From the NCBI RefSeq assembly GCF_024105735.1, contig NZ_JAAAML010000001.1, positions 1,311,809 through 1,375,808 on the forward strand: DNA of 64,000 nt, in the 5' to 3' direction. This document shows positions 39,497-49,098 of the stretch, piece by piece. The notes beneath the pieces are model-generated. The model was not told where the DNA came from and searched no databases. It saw only the letters and a program-made list of their open reading frames with translations. A program made the translations under genes and the position numbers. This stretch comes from Parahoeflea alexandrii. GTDB taxonomy: Bacteria; Pseudomonadota; Alphaproteobacteria; Rhizobiales; Rhizobiaceae. Numbering within the stretch: the first letter of the stretch is position 1; each line of letters opens with the position of its first letter.

Positions 39497-40459
39497 TCAA
39501 TAGGCCCATTCGCTCGCGGCGAGTGCCTTCAAGCCCGTTATCATCCGGTCGAAACTGTCTCGGGCGCGGCCGACCGAGTGCCGGGCGCGCAGGTAGCCAT
39601 GGACGAGCCCGGTCTCTTCAAAGCAGATCGCCTTGCCTCCAGCTGCGGTCAGGCGGTTGCAATAGTCGGGGCCATCGCCTGCCAGCGGATCGCATTCAGC
39701 GGTGAAGACCAGGGTTGGCGGCATTGCGGTGAAATCGGCCGCGGCGAGCGGGGTGAAGCGGGGATCTCCGGTCGGAGAAGAACCGCCCGAACGCAACTCG
39801 TCATAATAGAGCATGTCGGCGGTGGTCAGCATGGGCGCGTTCATGTGGGTGACAAAGCTGCCCCTGGATGTATCCGCGCCCAGTGCCGGGTAGATCAGGA
39901 GCTGTCCGGCGGGAACATGCGCTTCACCGCGCGTCGCCCAAGAGACCGCAGCAGCCAGATTGCCGCCGGCGCTGTCACCGGCGAGGATCACGGGATGGCG
40001 ACGGTTACGGGCAATGAACCGGAATGCAGCCAGTGAATCCTCGAACTGGGCCGGATGCAGGTGTTCGGGCGCCAGGCGGTAGTCGACGGCCACGACTTCA
40101 TATCCGGTGCGGTCACAGATTTCGGCGCAGATGCTGTCATGGCTCTCCAACCCGCCAAGGATGAAGCCGCCGCCATGAAGATACAGCACGGTTGCTTGCG
40201 GAGTGGCGCTGGCCGGCCTGTATTCGCGTACGAAGATTGGCGAGACCGCCCCCGGGAGGGAATGATCGCGAACCGATACGCCGGAGGGACGGCCCGCATC
40301 GAAGGCCTTGCACAGCGCGTCGTAGACGTCGCGCTGGCCCTGATAATCGAGGCTGGTCGCGTTTTCGGGGTAGAAGGCGACCGATTTGTCGACGAAGGCC
40401 CAGGTCTCTTCGTCAAGCAAGCTGTCGTATGGGGCTGGGCGCAAGGATGTGTCCTTCAT
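39497..40459 (-). CDS. Hormone-sensitive-lipase-type alpha/beta hydrolase
   Basis: 320 residues from the ATG at 40459, chosen for AAGGTGAT upstream; in-frame ATGs at 40489 and 40516 are possible. The oxyanion motif HGGG (95-98) and nucleophile elbow GDSAGG (Ser163) define family IV esterases, and the Asp/His end (ECDPLAGDGPDYCNRL, GLVHGYL) is complete. It converges on the CocE gene and diverges from the HAD gene. Substrate is an ester or amide of unknown nature. Confidence 0.85.
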   Translation of the reverse strand: MKDTSLRPAPYDSLLDEETWAFVDKSVAFYPENATSLDYQGQRDVYDALCKAFDAGRPSGVSVRDHSLPGAVSPIFVREYRPASATPQATVLYLHGGGFILGGLESHDSICAEICDRTGYEVVAVDYRLAPEHLHPAQFEDSLAAFRFIARNRRHPVILAGDSAGGNLAAAVSWATRGEAHVPAGQLLIYPALGADTSRGSFVTHMNAPMLTTADMLYYDELRSGGSSPTGDPRFTPLAAADFTAMPPTLVFTAECDPLAGDGPDYCNRLTAAGGKAICFEETGLVHGYLRARHSVGRARDSFDRMITGLKALAASEWAY

Positions 40460-40530
40460 GTTCGAGATCACCTTGGTGTTGACGTACATGCAATCGCGAG
40501 GCACTGCTCGTGTCAAACAGGAAAAGCATC

Positions 40531-41250
40531 ATGACATTCAAACTGGGACACGAGATCAAGGCAATCCTGTTCGACAAGGATGGCACACTGGTCGATTTTG
40601 ACCGGACCTGGGCCGATACCAACCGCAAGGGCGCGCTGATTGCGGCCGACGGCGACCCAGCGCTGGCTGAACGCCTGCTTGTCGAATGCGGCATGGATCC
40701 GGTGTCCGGCAAGACCAGGGCAGACAGCATGTTTGCTGCCGCCAATGCCAGGGAAATCGCCGCGCACATGGTTGTACACGGCAGCCCCTTCGAGCCCGAA
40801 GAGCTGATGCAGCTTCTCGACAAGACCTTTGTCGAGGGCGCGGAATCGCCCTGGCCGATCTGCGATCTCAAAGCATTGATGCAAAGCCTCGCCGGTTCCG
40901 GCATGGCAATCGGGATTGCCTCGAGCGACGGGGAGGCCAGCATCCGGCGCACCGTCGACGTGCTTGATCTGACCTCCGAAGTTGGGTTTATCGCGGGCTA
41001 TGACAGCGGCCATGGGCCGAAACCCGAACCGGGCATGCTGCTGGCCTTTGCCATGCATCTGGGCTTGCATCCTTCCCAGATCGCCATGGTTGGCGACAAC
41101 GGCCATGACATGGAGATGGCGCGGGCTGCCGCCGCGGGTGCCGCCATCGGGGTGCTCTCGGGAACCGGCACACGCCAGACCCTCGAGGCGCTGGCGGATG
41201 TTCTGATCGGGTCGGTTGCCGATCTTCCTGCACTTATGGCAGCACGCTAA
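40531..41250 (+). CDS. HAD-family phosphatase (phosphoglycolate-phosphatase-like)
   Basis: 239 residues from the ATG at 40531 (AGGAAAAGC upstream). HAD motif I AILFDKDGTLVDFDRTW, motif II IASSDGEAS and motif IV AMVGDNGHDMEMARAA are present. It is distinct from the Gph at 33514-34236. It converges on the dipeptide transporter ATPase gene, and nothing nearby fixes its substrate. Confidence 0.82.
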   Translation: MTFKLGHEIKAILFDKDGTLVDFDRTWADTNRKGALIAADGDPALAERLLVECGMDPVSGKTRADSMFAAANAREIAAHMVVHGSPFEPEELMQLLDKTFVEGAESPWPICDLKALMQSLAGSGMAIGIASSDGEASIRRTVDVLDLTSEVGFIAGYDSGHGPKPEPGMLLAFAMHLGLHPSQIAMVGDNGHDMEMARAAAAGAAIGVLSGTGTRQTLEALADVLIGSVADLPALMAAR

Positions 41251-41268
41251 ACCACGTGCTCAAGCGAA

Positions 41269-42888
41269 TCAGGTGTTGCGATCTGCCAGAAGATTGGTGA
41301 GCCAGTCGGGATCCATTTCCGGGACCGAAGACAGCAGGAGTTCGGTGTAGTCCGGAAACGGCGGCGCGAGGATTTCGCTCTTGAGCCCCTGTTCGACCAC
41401 CTTGCCCTGCAGCATCACCACGATCTCGTCGGAAATCGCCTTCACCGTGGCAATGTCATGGGTGATGAAGAGATAGGTGATGTTGTACTGCTTTTGCAGC
41501 CGCAACAGCAGTTGCAGAATGCCTTCCTGAACGATCTGATCGAGCGCGGAGGTGACTTCGTCGCAGATGATGACTTCCGGGTTTGCAGCAAGTGCACGGG
41601 CAATGCAGATGCGCTGTTTCTGTCCGCCGGACAGTTCCGAAGGCAGCCGGTCCATGAAACTGTCGTCCAGTTCGATCATCTCCAGCAGTTTGATCACCCT
41701 GGCTTCGCGAGCCTTGCCGGTGAGCCCGAGATAGAATTCGAGCGGCCGTCCGATGATTTCCTCGACGGTCTGCCGCGGGTTCATGGCCGTATCCGCCATC
41801 TGGTAGATCATCTGGATCTTCTGCAACTGGTCCTTGCTGCGGTCCTTGAGTGCCGCGGGCAAGGGTTCGCCGTTGAAGACGACTTCTCCGGCCGATGGTG
41901 GCAGCAGTCCTGTAATCACCCGCGCGGTTGTCGATTTGCCCGATCCGGATTCGCCGACCACAGCAACGGTTCGCCCGCGCGGGATCGAAATGTTGACGTC
42001 GTGCAATACCTTGACCGGGCCGTAGGCCGCGTCGACGTGATTGATCGAGAGAACGATGTCCTCTCCCTTGACTTCCGGCTTTTCCAGCGCCCGCACAGAC
42101 CATAGCGATTTTGTGTAGGCTTCTTCGGGCTGGGTCAGCATCTTGCGGGTGGGTGCCTGCTCGACCTCCTCGCCGTAGCGCAACACCTTGATGAAATCAG
42201 CCATCTGGGCAACCACGGCAAGGTCGTGGGTGATGTAGATTGCCGCAGTGTTGAACTCCTCAACGATGTTGCGCATCGCCGAGAGCACTTCGACCTGGGT
42301 GGTCACATCAAGGGCGGTGGTCGGTTCGTCGAATATGATCAGGTCGGGGCGCGGCGACATCGCCATGGCCGTCATGACCCGCTGCAGCTGACCCCCGGAA
42401 ACCTGGTGCGGATAACGGCTGCCGATGGTCTCGGGATTGGGCAATTGCAGGGCCCTGAACAGCTCGACCGCGTCGGTGCGCGAGTCCGCGTCGGGCCTGA
42501 TCCCGCGCCGGTTGGCCGCTTCCACGGTCTGGTCGATCAGGCGATGGGCGGGATTGAAGGAGGCTGCGGCCGATTGGGCGACATAGGCGATGCGCGTGCC
42601 CCAGAGCCTGCGCTTTTCCCTGTCGCTGGCTTTTGCCAGATCGATGCCGTCAAACAGGATCGAACCGCCGGTCAGCTTGCAGCCGGGTTGGGTGTAGCCC
42701 ATCGCGGCCTTGCCAAGCGTCGATTTTCCGGCCCCCGATTCGCCGATCAGTCCCATGATCTCGCCGCGGCGAAGGGTCAGGTCGACGCCCTTGATGATGG
42801 GATGCCACTGCTCGTCGGAAAAGCCATCGATGCGGATGTCGCGCATCTTGAGCAGAATGTCATGATTGGGTTCGTGGTTGTCGGTCAT
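41269..42888 (-). CDS. Dipeptide/oligopeptide-type ABC transporter, fused double ATPase
   Basis: 539 residues containing two ABC domains. Domain 1 has GESGAGKST, signature SGGQLQRVMTAMAM and IIFDEPTTALD. Domain 2 has GESGSGKST, LSGGQKQRICIARAL and IICDEVTSALD. It is a natural DppD-DppF fusion. Domain 2 has Val after DE where DEP is usual. The start overlaps the end of the permease gene, forming an operon with the two permeases upstream. Confidence 0.93.
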   Translation of the reverse strand: MTDNHEPNHDILLKMRDIRIDGFSDEQWHPIIKGVDLTLRRGEIMGLIGESGAGKSTLGKAAMGYTQPGCKLTGGSILFDGIDLAKASDREKRRLWGTRIAYVAQSAAASFNPAHRLIDQTVEAANRRGIRPDADSRTDAVELFRALQLPNPETIGSRYPHQVSGGQLQRVMTAMAMSPRPDLIIFDEPTTALDVTTQVEVLSAMRNIVEEFNTAAIYITHDLAVVAQMADFIKVLRYGEEVEQAPTRKMLTQPEEAYTKSLWSVRALEKPEVKGEDIVLSINHVDAAYGPVKVLHDVNISIPRGRTVAVVGESGSGKSTTARVITGLLPPSAGEVVFNGEPLPAALKDRSKDQLQKIQMIYQMADTAMNPRQTVEEIIGRPLEFYLGLTGKAREARVIKLLEMIELDDSFMDRLPSELSGGQKQRICIARALAANPEVIICDEVTSALDQIVQEGILQLLLRLQKQYNITYLFITHDIATVKAISDEIVVMLQGKVVEQGLKSEILAPPFPDYTELLLSSVPEMDPDWLTNLLADRNT

Positions 42889-43799
42889 TCGCGAAGCCCG
42901 CTGGTTTTCTGCAGGAACCAGTCAACGATGAAGTTGACGGCCACGGTGAGCAGCGCGATGGCGGCTGCCGGCAGCAGTGGCGTGATGGCTGCTGTCATGT
43001 CGTATTTTGCAAACTGGATCAGCGAGGCATTGGCGCGGACCATGGACCCCCAATCCGCGGTCGGCGGCTGAATGCCGACGCCGAGAAACGACAGCGCCGC
43101 GATGGTGAGGAACACGAAGCAGAAGCGCAGGCCGAATTCCGCGACCAGCGGGGGCATGATGTTGGGCAGGATTTCCCGCCGCATCACCCAGCCCAGGCCT
43201 TCGCCGCGCAGGCGCGCGGCCTCGACATAGTCCATCACCGCGACGTTGACGGCGACGGAGCGGGTGAGGCGGAAGACGCGGGTGGAATCGAGAACCGCGA
43301 TGATCAGGATTAGGCTGGTGATGGTCGAGCCGAAGATCGACAGCAGCATCAGCGCGAAGATCAGGCTGGGGATGGCCATCAGCACGTCAACGAACCGGCT
43401 GAGCCCCTGATCGAGCCAGCTGCGGTTGATCGCCGCCACAAGACCAAGGCCGCCGCCGATAAGGAACGACAGGAAGGTGGTGGCCAGCGCAATGCCCATG
43501 GTGTTGCGGGCGCCATAGATCAGCCGCGTGAGCACGTCACGGCCGATCTGGTCGGTTCCGAAGATGAACTCATCGCTCCAGGGGGCGAAGGGAACCGGAT
43601 GGATCTCCGCCTCGCCATAGGGGGCGATGACATCGGCAAAAATGGCCACGAGGATGTAAAGCGCGACCACGATCATGCCGAACCAGGCGCTGGGCGGGGC
43701 CGATTTCATCAGCAAGCTGAACCGCTCAAGACGGGTGCGGCGCTTTCTGACCGCACCGACTTCGGCAGCGGCGGCGTAGGTTTCGGGCTGCTCGCTCAT
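42885..43799 (-). CDS. Dipeptide/oligopeptide-type ABC permease (DppC-like)
   Basis: 304 residues. A cytoplasmic N-terminus is followed by a first helix (FGMIVVALYILVAIFADVIAPYG), the DppC segment HPVPFAPWSDEFIFGTDQIGRDVLTRLIYG, and an EAA loop DYVEAARLRGEGLGWVMRREILPN. It pairs with the DppB-like permease, whose stop it overlaps by four bases. The substrate class is peptide, opine or similar. Confidence 0.92.
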   Translation of the reverse strand: MSEQPETYAAAAEVGAVRKRRTRLERFSLLMKSAPPSAWFGMIVVALYILVAIFADVIAPYGEAEIHPVPFAPWSDEFIFGTDQIGRDVLTRLIYGARNTMGIALATTFLSFLIGGGLGLVAAINRSWLDQGLSRFVDVLMAIPSLIFALMLLSIFGSTITSLILIIAVLDSTRVFRLTRSVAVNVAVMDYVEAARLRGEGLGWVMRREILPNIMPPLVAEFGLRFCFVFLTIAALSFLGVGIQPPTADWGSMVRANASLIQFAKYDMTAAITPLLPAAAIALLTVAVNFIVDWFLQKTSGLRE

Positions 43800-44818
43800 C
43801 TGGGGTGCAACAATCGCGGGTTGGTGACGATGCCGATGATGTCGGCGGTCAGGTTCAGGAGGATATAGGTCGCCGCAAAAATCAGCGCACAGGCCTGCAC
43901 CACTGGAATGTCGCGGCTGGTCACGGCGTCGACCATCAACTGGCCTATGCCCGGATAGACGAAGACCACTTCAACCACGACCACGCCCACCACCAGGTAG
44001 GCGAGGTTGAAGGCAATCACGGTGGCGATCGGTGCCCAGGCGTTAGGCAGGGCATGCTTGAGAATGATTTCGGACCGTGAAGCACCTTTCAGCCTTGCCA
44101 TTTCGATATAGGGGCTGGCCAGCAGGTTGATGATGGCGGCACGGGTCATGCGCATCATGTGTGCGACAATCACCAGCGTCAGCGTCAGCGCCGGAAGCGC
44201 AACCCGGTATAGCCTTTCGCCCAAGGCGGTGGAGGCATCGATATTGGCAAGCGAGGGAAACACGGGCCATAGAGAGGCGAAGAACAGGATCAGGATATAG
44301 GCAACGAAGAATTCCGGTGTCGAGATGGTCGTCAGCGTCGCGGCATTGACAACACGGTCATAGGCGGTGTTGCGGTAAAGCGCGGCTGTCAGGCCAAGGA
44401 AAAGAGCCAGCGGAACCGCGATCAGGGCCGTGACCCCTGCCAGGAACAAGGTGTTCCAAAGGCGCGGCATGACAAGATCGACCACCTGGCGCGAGCGGTC
44501 CTGTCCGGATGCGTTGCGGCCTGAAAAGGACGTTCCGAAATCGCCCTGAAGTACGGAGCCGACCCATTCGAAGTAACGGACGGGCGCGGGCTTGTCCAAG
44601 CCCAGTTCCTTGCGGAATGCGGTCACGGTTTCCTTGGTTGCGGCCTGGCCGAGCACGGCTTCGCTGAAATCGCCGGGCAGCATTGAAATCGAACTGAATA
44701 TGATGGCTGAAACGACGAAAAGCGTGGCGATGCCCAGCCCCAGTCGTTTCAGTATGGTCGACAGCACTGCATTCAAGTGCGCTTTCCTTCCCCGAATTTC
44801 CGATGGTCTTGTTGCCAT
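43796..44818 (-). CDS. Dipeptide/oligopeptide-type ABC permease (DppB-like)
   Basis: 340 residues. The N-terminal helix (LGIATLFVVSAIIFSSISMLPGD) is followed by GDFGTSFSGRNA, the helical core, and the EAA loop SPYIEMARLKGASRSEIILKHALPNAW. The ribosome site before the ATG at 44818 is weak, so the true start may be about 15 codons later. It is the first gene of the minus-strand permease/ATPase operon, divergent from the binding protein at 45199. Confidence 0.9.
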   Translation of the reverse strand: MATRPSEIRGRKAHLNAVLSTILKRLGLGIATLFVVSAIIFSSISMLPGDFSEAVLGQAATKETVTAFRKELGLDKPAPVRYFEWVGSVLQGDFGTSFSGRNASGQDRSRQVVDLVMPRLWNTLFLAGVTALIAVPLALFLGLTAALYRNTAYDRVVNAATLTTISTPEFFVAYILILFFASLWPVFPSLANIDASTALGERLYRVALPALTLTLVIVAHMMRMTRAAIINLLASPYIEMARLKGASRSEIILKHALPNAWAPIATVIAFNLAYLVVGVVVVEVVFVYPGIGQLMVDAVTSRDIPVVQACALIFAATYILLNLTADIIGIVTNPRLLHPR

Positions 44819-45198
44819 CTCGTGAAAGCGACCGGAGTGATGAGCCCCCCTCCGGCCAGCCTTGGTTCACATTGTTGTCCAGTGCAGGGCAGTTGTAAAC
44901 CGGGTCATGGGTTTATGCCGGTGTTACACGCAACCAAGCGGTCGAAACGTGCCACCGGGAGAGCCCGCATAGCGTGTATCGGGTGCGTTGCTTCGCCATG
45001 CGTATTTCCGATGGAGTTGGTTAAGTGCGTCTTTGCCCTACATTTTCCGGTGTCGATGGGGTATAGCAAACTATCACCGAGGCTTGCTGCTCAGTTGACA
45101 ATCCGGTGCAGCAGGGGAGGATAGGCAAAACCTCAGTGGCGGGGCGATCTGTGCCACGCCGCCAATCAAAAATTATGGGAACCAAACGGAGACGTACC
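44819..45198. other. 380-base divergent promoter region of the dipeptide-type transporter
   Basis: It separates the permease operon (minus) from the binding-protein gene (plus) and must hold promoters for both. A TTGACA hexamer at 45095-45100 is a possible -35 element for the plus strand, but the sequence 17-19 bases downstream (AGGATAGG) is a poor -10. No convincing operator palindrome or RNA gene was found. Confidence 0.4.
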
Positions 45199-46806
45199 AT
45201 GAAAGAAGAGTATCTGAAAAAACAGGCCCGCTGGCTCAGCGAAGGTCAGATTGGCCGCCGGCAGTTCATCAGGGCCGCCATTGCAGCCGGCCTTGCTGTT
45301 CCTTCGGCGCTTACGCTTGCGACCGACGTGCTGGCTGCGACGCCGAAGAAGGGTGGCAAGATTCGCATGGGTTCGTCCTATGGCTCGACCACGGATGCTC
45401 TGGATGCAGGCACGTCGGAAAACGGCATGACGCAGGCTATTGTCTATGCGCGCGGCAACCATCTCACGGAAGTCAACAATGACGGCACGCTGATCCCTGA
45501 ACTCGCATCGGGCTTCGAACCCTCGAACGGTGCGAAAACCTGGGCATTCGACCTGCGGCAGGGCGTCGAGTTCCACAATGGCAAGACAATGACCGCCGAC
45601 GATGTGATCGCGACGTTTAATTATCATCGCGACGAAAACTCGAAGTCCGCCGCCAAGGGGCTGCTTTCGGCGATCAAGGAGATCAAGAAGGACGGCGACA
45701 ACCGGGTGATCTTCGAACTCGACGGTGGCAATGCCGACTTCCCCTACATCGTCTCCGACTATCACATCATGATCATGCCATCGGTAGACGGCGCGATCTC
45801 TGATCCGAACAGCCCGGTGGGAACCGGCGGCTACATTGTAGAGAGCTACGAGCCGGGCGTGCGGATCCAGATGAAGCGCAACCCGAACTACTTCAAGGAA
45901 GGCCGTGCCCATTTCGATGAAGTCGAGATGATCACCCTGTCCGACACTACAGCCCGCCAGAACGCGATCATGAACGGCGACGTCGATTTCATCGACAATG
46001 TCGACCCGAAGACCGTGACCCTGCTTGGGCGGGTGCCGACGCTCGATATCCTCAAGACCACCGGCACGCAGCACTACACTTTCCCGATGCGGGTGAATTC
46101 TGCCCCGTTTGACAATTACGACCTGCGCATGGCGCTCAAGTACGCGATCAAGCGCCAGGAACTGGTCGACAAGATCCTGCTTGGCAACGGTGAACCCGGC
46201 AATGACGTGCCGGTTAATGCCTCGATGCCGTTCTTCAACACCGAGTTGCCGGTGCACGAGTTCGACGCTGAAAAGGCCGCGTTCCATTACAAGAAGTCGG
46301 GCCATTCCGGTGCGATCCAGCTCTCGGTCTCCGATGCCGCCTTCCCGGGCGCCGTCGATGCGGCCCAGCTGGTTGCAGCCTCGGCAAAGGAAGCCGGGAT
46401 CGACATCGAACTGGTGCGCGAGCCGAGCGACGGCTACTGGTCCAATGTGTGGAACAAGAAGCCCTGGTGCGCCTGCTACTGGGGCGGTCGCCCGACCCAG
46501 GACTGGATGTATTCGGCAGCCTACACATCGGATACCGAGTGGAACGACACCGCTTGGAAAACCGGCGAGTCGGCCGAGAAGTTCAACGAGCTGGTGGTTA
46601 TGGCCCGCTCCGAAACCGACCAAGCCACGCGCAAGGAGCAGTACTGGGAAGCCCAGAAGCTGCTGCAGGATGATGGCGGTGCCATCGTCGGCATGTGGGC
46701 GAGCTTCATCCACGCCCATGGCAAGGGCCTTGCCCATGATGATGCCGTGGCAGCCAACTGGCAGAGCGATGGCAACAAGGTTGCCGAGCGCTGGTGGTTT
46801 GCCTGA
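45199..46806 (+). CDS. ABC transporter solute-binding protein, family 5 (dipeptide/opine type)
   Basis: 535 residues from the ATG at 45199 (ACGGAGACG upstream). A Tat-type signal (RRQFIRAA at 20-27, then a hydrophobic stretch ending VLAA) precedes a DppA/OppA fold with FEPSNGAKTWAFDLRQGVEFHNGKTMTADDVIATF. It presumably feeds the divergent permeases and double ATPase at 41269-44818. A strong hairpin follows its stop. Confidence 0.92.
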   Translation: MKEEYLKKQARWLSEGQIGRRQFIRAAIAAGLAVPSALTLATDVLAATPKKGGKIRMGSSYGSTTDALDAGTSENGMTQAIVYARGNHLTEVNNDGTLIPELASGFEPSNGAKTWAFDLRQGVEFHNGKTMTADDVIATFNYHRDENSKSAAKGLLSAIKEIKKDGDNRVIFELDGGNADFPYIVSDYHIMIMPSVDGAISDPNSPVGTGGYIVESYEPGVRIQMKRNPNYFKEGRAHFDEVEMITLSDTTARQNAIMNGDVDFIDNVDPKTVTLLGRVPTLDILKTTGTQHYTFPMRVNSAPFDNYDLRMALKYAIKRQELVDKILLGNGEPGNDVPVNASMPFFNTELPVHEFDAEKAAFHYKKSGHSGAIQLSVSDAAFPGAVDAAQLVAASAKEAGIDIELVREPSDGYWSNVWNKKPWCACYWGGRPTQDWMYSAAYTSDTEWNDTAWKTGESAEKFNELVVMARSETDQATRKEQYWEAQKLLQDDGGAIVGMWASFIHAHGKGLAHDDAVAANWQSDGNKVAERWWFA

Positions 46807-46833
46807 TCCCAGGCGTCACCTGACAAAGATGCA

Positions 46834-46861
46834 AACGGCCGCGGAGCAATCCGCGGCCGTT
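46834..46861 (+). terminator. Strong hairpin after the solute-binding protein gene
   Basis: AACGGCCGCGGA (46834-46845) and TCCGCGGCCGTT (46850-46861) form a perfect 12-bp stem with a GCAA loop. It lies between converging genes. The following bases (CTCGTTTGTT) are only moderately T-rich. Confidence 0.7.
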
Positions 46862-46886
46862 CTCGTTTGTTCGGCGGTGCTCGGGT

Positions 46887-47333
46887 TCAGATCCGCGTTT
46901 GCGTATCCTGTGCCGCCGTAGCCCGCGGCAGGGGAAAGACGAGATCGTAAACCCAGTTGAAGACAAAGGCGTAAACCAGGTAGAAAACCGCGAAGGACAC
47001 ATCCATCAGAAAGGCATCTGTCAGACTGACCTGCAGATACCAGGCGATGAAGGGCAGAAGGATCAGAAGCAGTCCCGCTTCAAAGAGCAGCGCATGAATG
47101 ATTCGGATCGGCAGGGACTTCTGCACGCGGCCAACCAGCCGCAGAAGCGCATGATCGAACATCAGATTGTAGAGGTAGTTCCAGATCGTGGCGATGGTGG
47201 CGCTGACGATCGCGACAATGCCGATGCTGCCAAGCGGAACATCGAACACCCGGGCGCCGACCGGTATGACGATGAAAAGAGCTATGATTTCAAAACTCAG
47301 CGCGTGACGAAGTCTGTCCCTGACTGTTCGCAT
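46887..47333 (-). CDS. PACE-family multidrug/chlorhexidine efflux protein
   Basis: 148 residues with four predicted helices in two paired halves (FEIIALFIVIPVGARVFDV, ATIATIWNYLYNLMFDHAL, IRIIHALLFEAGLLLILLPFIAWYL, VFYLVYAFVFNWVYDLVFP). The repeated WNY-x2-N-x-x-FD and FNWVYDLVFP motifs are diagnostic of PACE (bacterial transmembrane pair) transporters. It acts at the inner membrane, probably as a proton-driven exporter; the natural substrate may be a polyamine. Confidence 0.88.
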   Translation of the reverse strand: MRTVRDRLRHALSFEIIALFIVIPVGARVFDVPLGSIGIVAIVSATIATIWNYLYNLMFDHALLRLVGRVQKSLPIRIIHALLFEAGLLLILLPFIAWYLQVSLTDAFLMDVSFAVFYLVYAFVFNWVYDLVFPLPRATAAQDTQTRI

Positions 47334-47511
47334 GGGAGTCCCTCATGGATTGCCGGGTCGTCCCGGCGGTTTTTCCTGAATGGGGAGGTCGTCCTCGCTG
47401 ATGCGGCCTATGTAAGTCCGGGTGTGATTTTCCGCAAGGCCTGCGGTGGCAGGCAAACTTGGCACGGCGTTGATGCAGGGCAAGAAACCGGCCTTTCCCG
47501 GGCCAAAGGGC

Positions 47512-49095
47512 TCAGTTCTGCATTGCGGTTTCTGCCTGGCCCGCAAAGGAGCGTACAGTCTTGAGCGCGCCTTCGAGCTGGTCGCCCTTTTCATCGGCGA
47601 GCGCTGCCTCGCGCAAGAGCCTGCACCAGTGGGCGGCATCGTCCCGGCCGGCGAGCAGGGCCACGCCATCCATCACCCGGTCGAATTTCGACAGGCCGCG
47701 CGCATGGGTGTCGGAGTAGCCCTTGACCAGGCGGCGGTTGCGCAGGGTCTCGACACCGAGCGCATAGTCGATCTTTCGGTAGGTCAGGGCCTTGTCGAGC
47801 CAGGCTTCCATGTGTTCCTTCTCGATGGCGTGACGCAAGGTACCGCGGCGGTATTTGCGCAGGCCGCCAAGCACATAGAGCTGGGCAAAGGGCAGCAGCC
47901 TGTCGGTTCTGAGCCTGCGGCCCCTGTTGAACAGCCGGTCGATCAGACGCATGCCGCCCTGGCTGTTGGACAACCGGCGTCCGAGGCCGGACGGCATCAT
48001 GCCGACGATCTCCTCGGCGCGCGGATGCATGAATTCTGTCAGTTTCATCTGCGCGCCCTTTGCCGGGGCGATCTCGGTGCGAACCCGGGCGAAACGGCTG
48101 CCGCGGGTCTTGAGATCGGCGACGCGGAAGACGTCGTCATAGGCCATTGCCTTGGCAATGTATTTCGCCGCTTCCCGGGTCAGCTCGTGCCCCTTGGCCG
48201 GGTCGTCCTGGGCGAGCACATGCTCGAGCCGGTCGAGATACTCGGCGCCATAATCGAGGTCCTGGAAATCCACCACCGCGCGCAGACCGGTGAGGGCCAT
48301 GTCGCGCGCGGCCTCGGGCATGGCGGCAGCACGTGCCTCGAGCTTTGACCATTGCTCGACGAGATGTTTCGGTCCGGCCGGCGCGTTGGCGGCGGGGAGT
48401 TTTGCCTGGCCGGCCTGGGGACGTTCGATCTTGCCGCCGGCAGCGGCCTCGAAACCGGCTGCGAAGGCGCGAAGACTGGCTTCCACACCACGGCCGGAAG
48501 CCTTGATCGCGGCCTCGAAACTCTCGCGCTCGAAGGGAAGGGCGCCGGAACCGGCGAGCGCGCCGAACAGGCTGGCCGAGATCATCGAGCCTGCGTCGAC
48601 TGCCATCTTTTCCATGTCGAAGGCAATGAAGCGCTGCGCGGCGATTTCTGCTGCAGCGATCACTTCCTCGGAATTGGCGATGCCATCGCCAGGCACGGTC
48701 TTTTCGGAGACGGCCAGCGCGCGATGCGAGGATGCGATCAATGTCGTGCGGTCAGGGGTGACGAAACCGCGCATGATGGCGCGGCCGGCTTCCATCATCT
48801 CGGCGGCGACCAGGATGTCGACGTCGCCGGCAGCCGGCAGAAGCGAGAATACCGGCGCCCGTTCCTGCGCCGGCGCCATCTCCATGTAATAGATCGTCGC
48901 GCCTGTGCGCTGGGCCACACCCGCCACCGAGGTCGCCTGCACCACGTAGCCGTTGCGATGGGCGCAATCCTCGATCCAGTTGGTCAGCACCCCGCCGCCC
49001 TGGCCGCCGACGGCCATGATCGCCAGCTTGATGATCTGATCGAGCGCCGGGTCATGGGCCTTGGATTTGAGTGCTGTCTGGGTTTTGCTTGCCAT
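47512..49095 (-). CDS. iorB: Indolepyruvate ferredoxin oxidoreductase beta-like subunit with long C-terminal extension
   Basis: 527 residues. The first 190 or so match IorB, the gamma-domain subunit of 2-oxoacid:ferredoxin oxidoreductases: AIMAVGGQGGGVLTNWIEDCA, VQATSVAGVAQRTGATIYYMEM, MEAGRAIMRGF. The remaining 300 or more residues (KYIAKAMAYDDVFRVADLKT, RRGTLRHAIEKEHMEAWLD) form a helical extension seen in aerobic alpha- and betaproteobacterial relatives. It follows iorA by 3 bases. The complex should decarboxylate an aryl 2-oxoacid to an acyl-CoA. Confidence 0.88.
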   Translation of the reverse strand: MASKTQTALKSKAHDPALDQIIKLAIMAVGGQGGGVLTNWIEDCAHRNGYVVQATSVAGVAQRTGATIYYMEMAPAQERAPVFSLLPAAGDVDILVAAEMMEAGRAIMRGFVTPDRTTLIASSHRALAVSEKTVPGDGIANSEEVIAAAEIAAQRFIAFDMEKMAVDAGSMISASLFGALAGSGALPFERESFEAAIKASGRGVEASLRAFAAGFEAAAGGKIERPQAGQAKLPAANAPAGPKHLVEQWSKLEARAAAMPEAARDMALTGLRAVVDFQDLDYGAEYLDRLEHVLAQDDPAKGHELTREAAKYIAKAMAYDDVFRVADLKTRGSRFARVRTEIAPAKGAQMKLTEFMHPRAEEIVGMMPSGLGRRLSNSQGGMRLIDRLFNRGRRLRTDRLLPFAQLYVLGGLRKYRRGTLRHAIEKEHMEAWLDKALTYRKIDYALGVETLRNRRLVKGYSDTHARGLSKFDRVMDGVALLAGRDDAAHWCRLLREAALADEKGDQLEGALKTVRSFAGQAETAMQN

Positions 49096-49098
49096 GGT

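Noticed and set aside
45166-46737. 523-codon antisense frame opposite the solute-binding protein
   Set aside because: The plus-strand binding protein has a Tat signal and family motifs; the antisense product has none.
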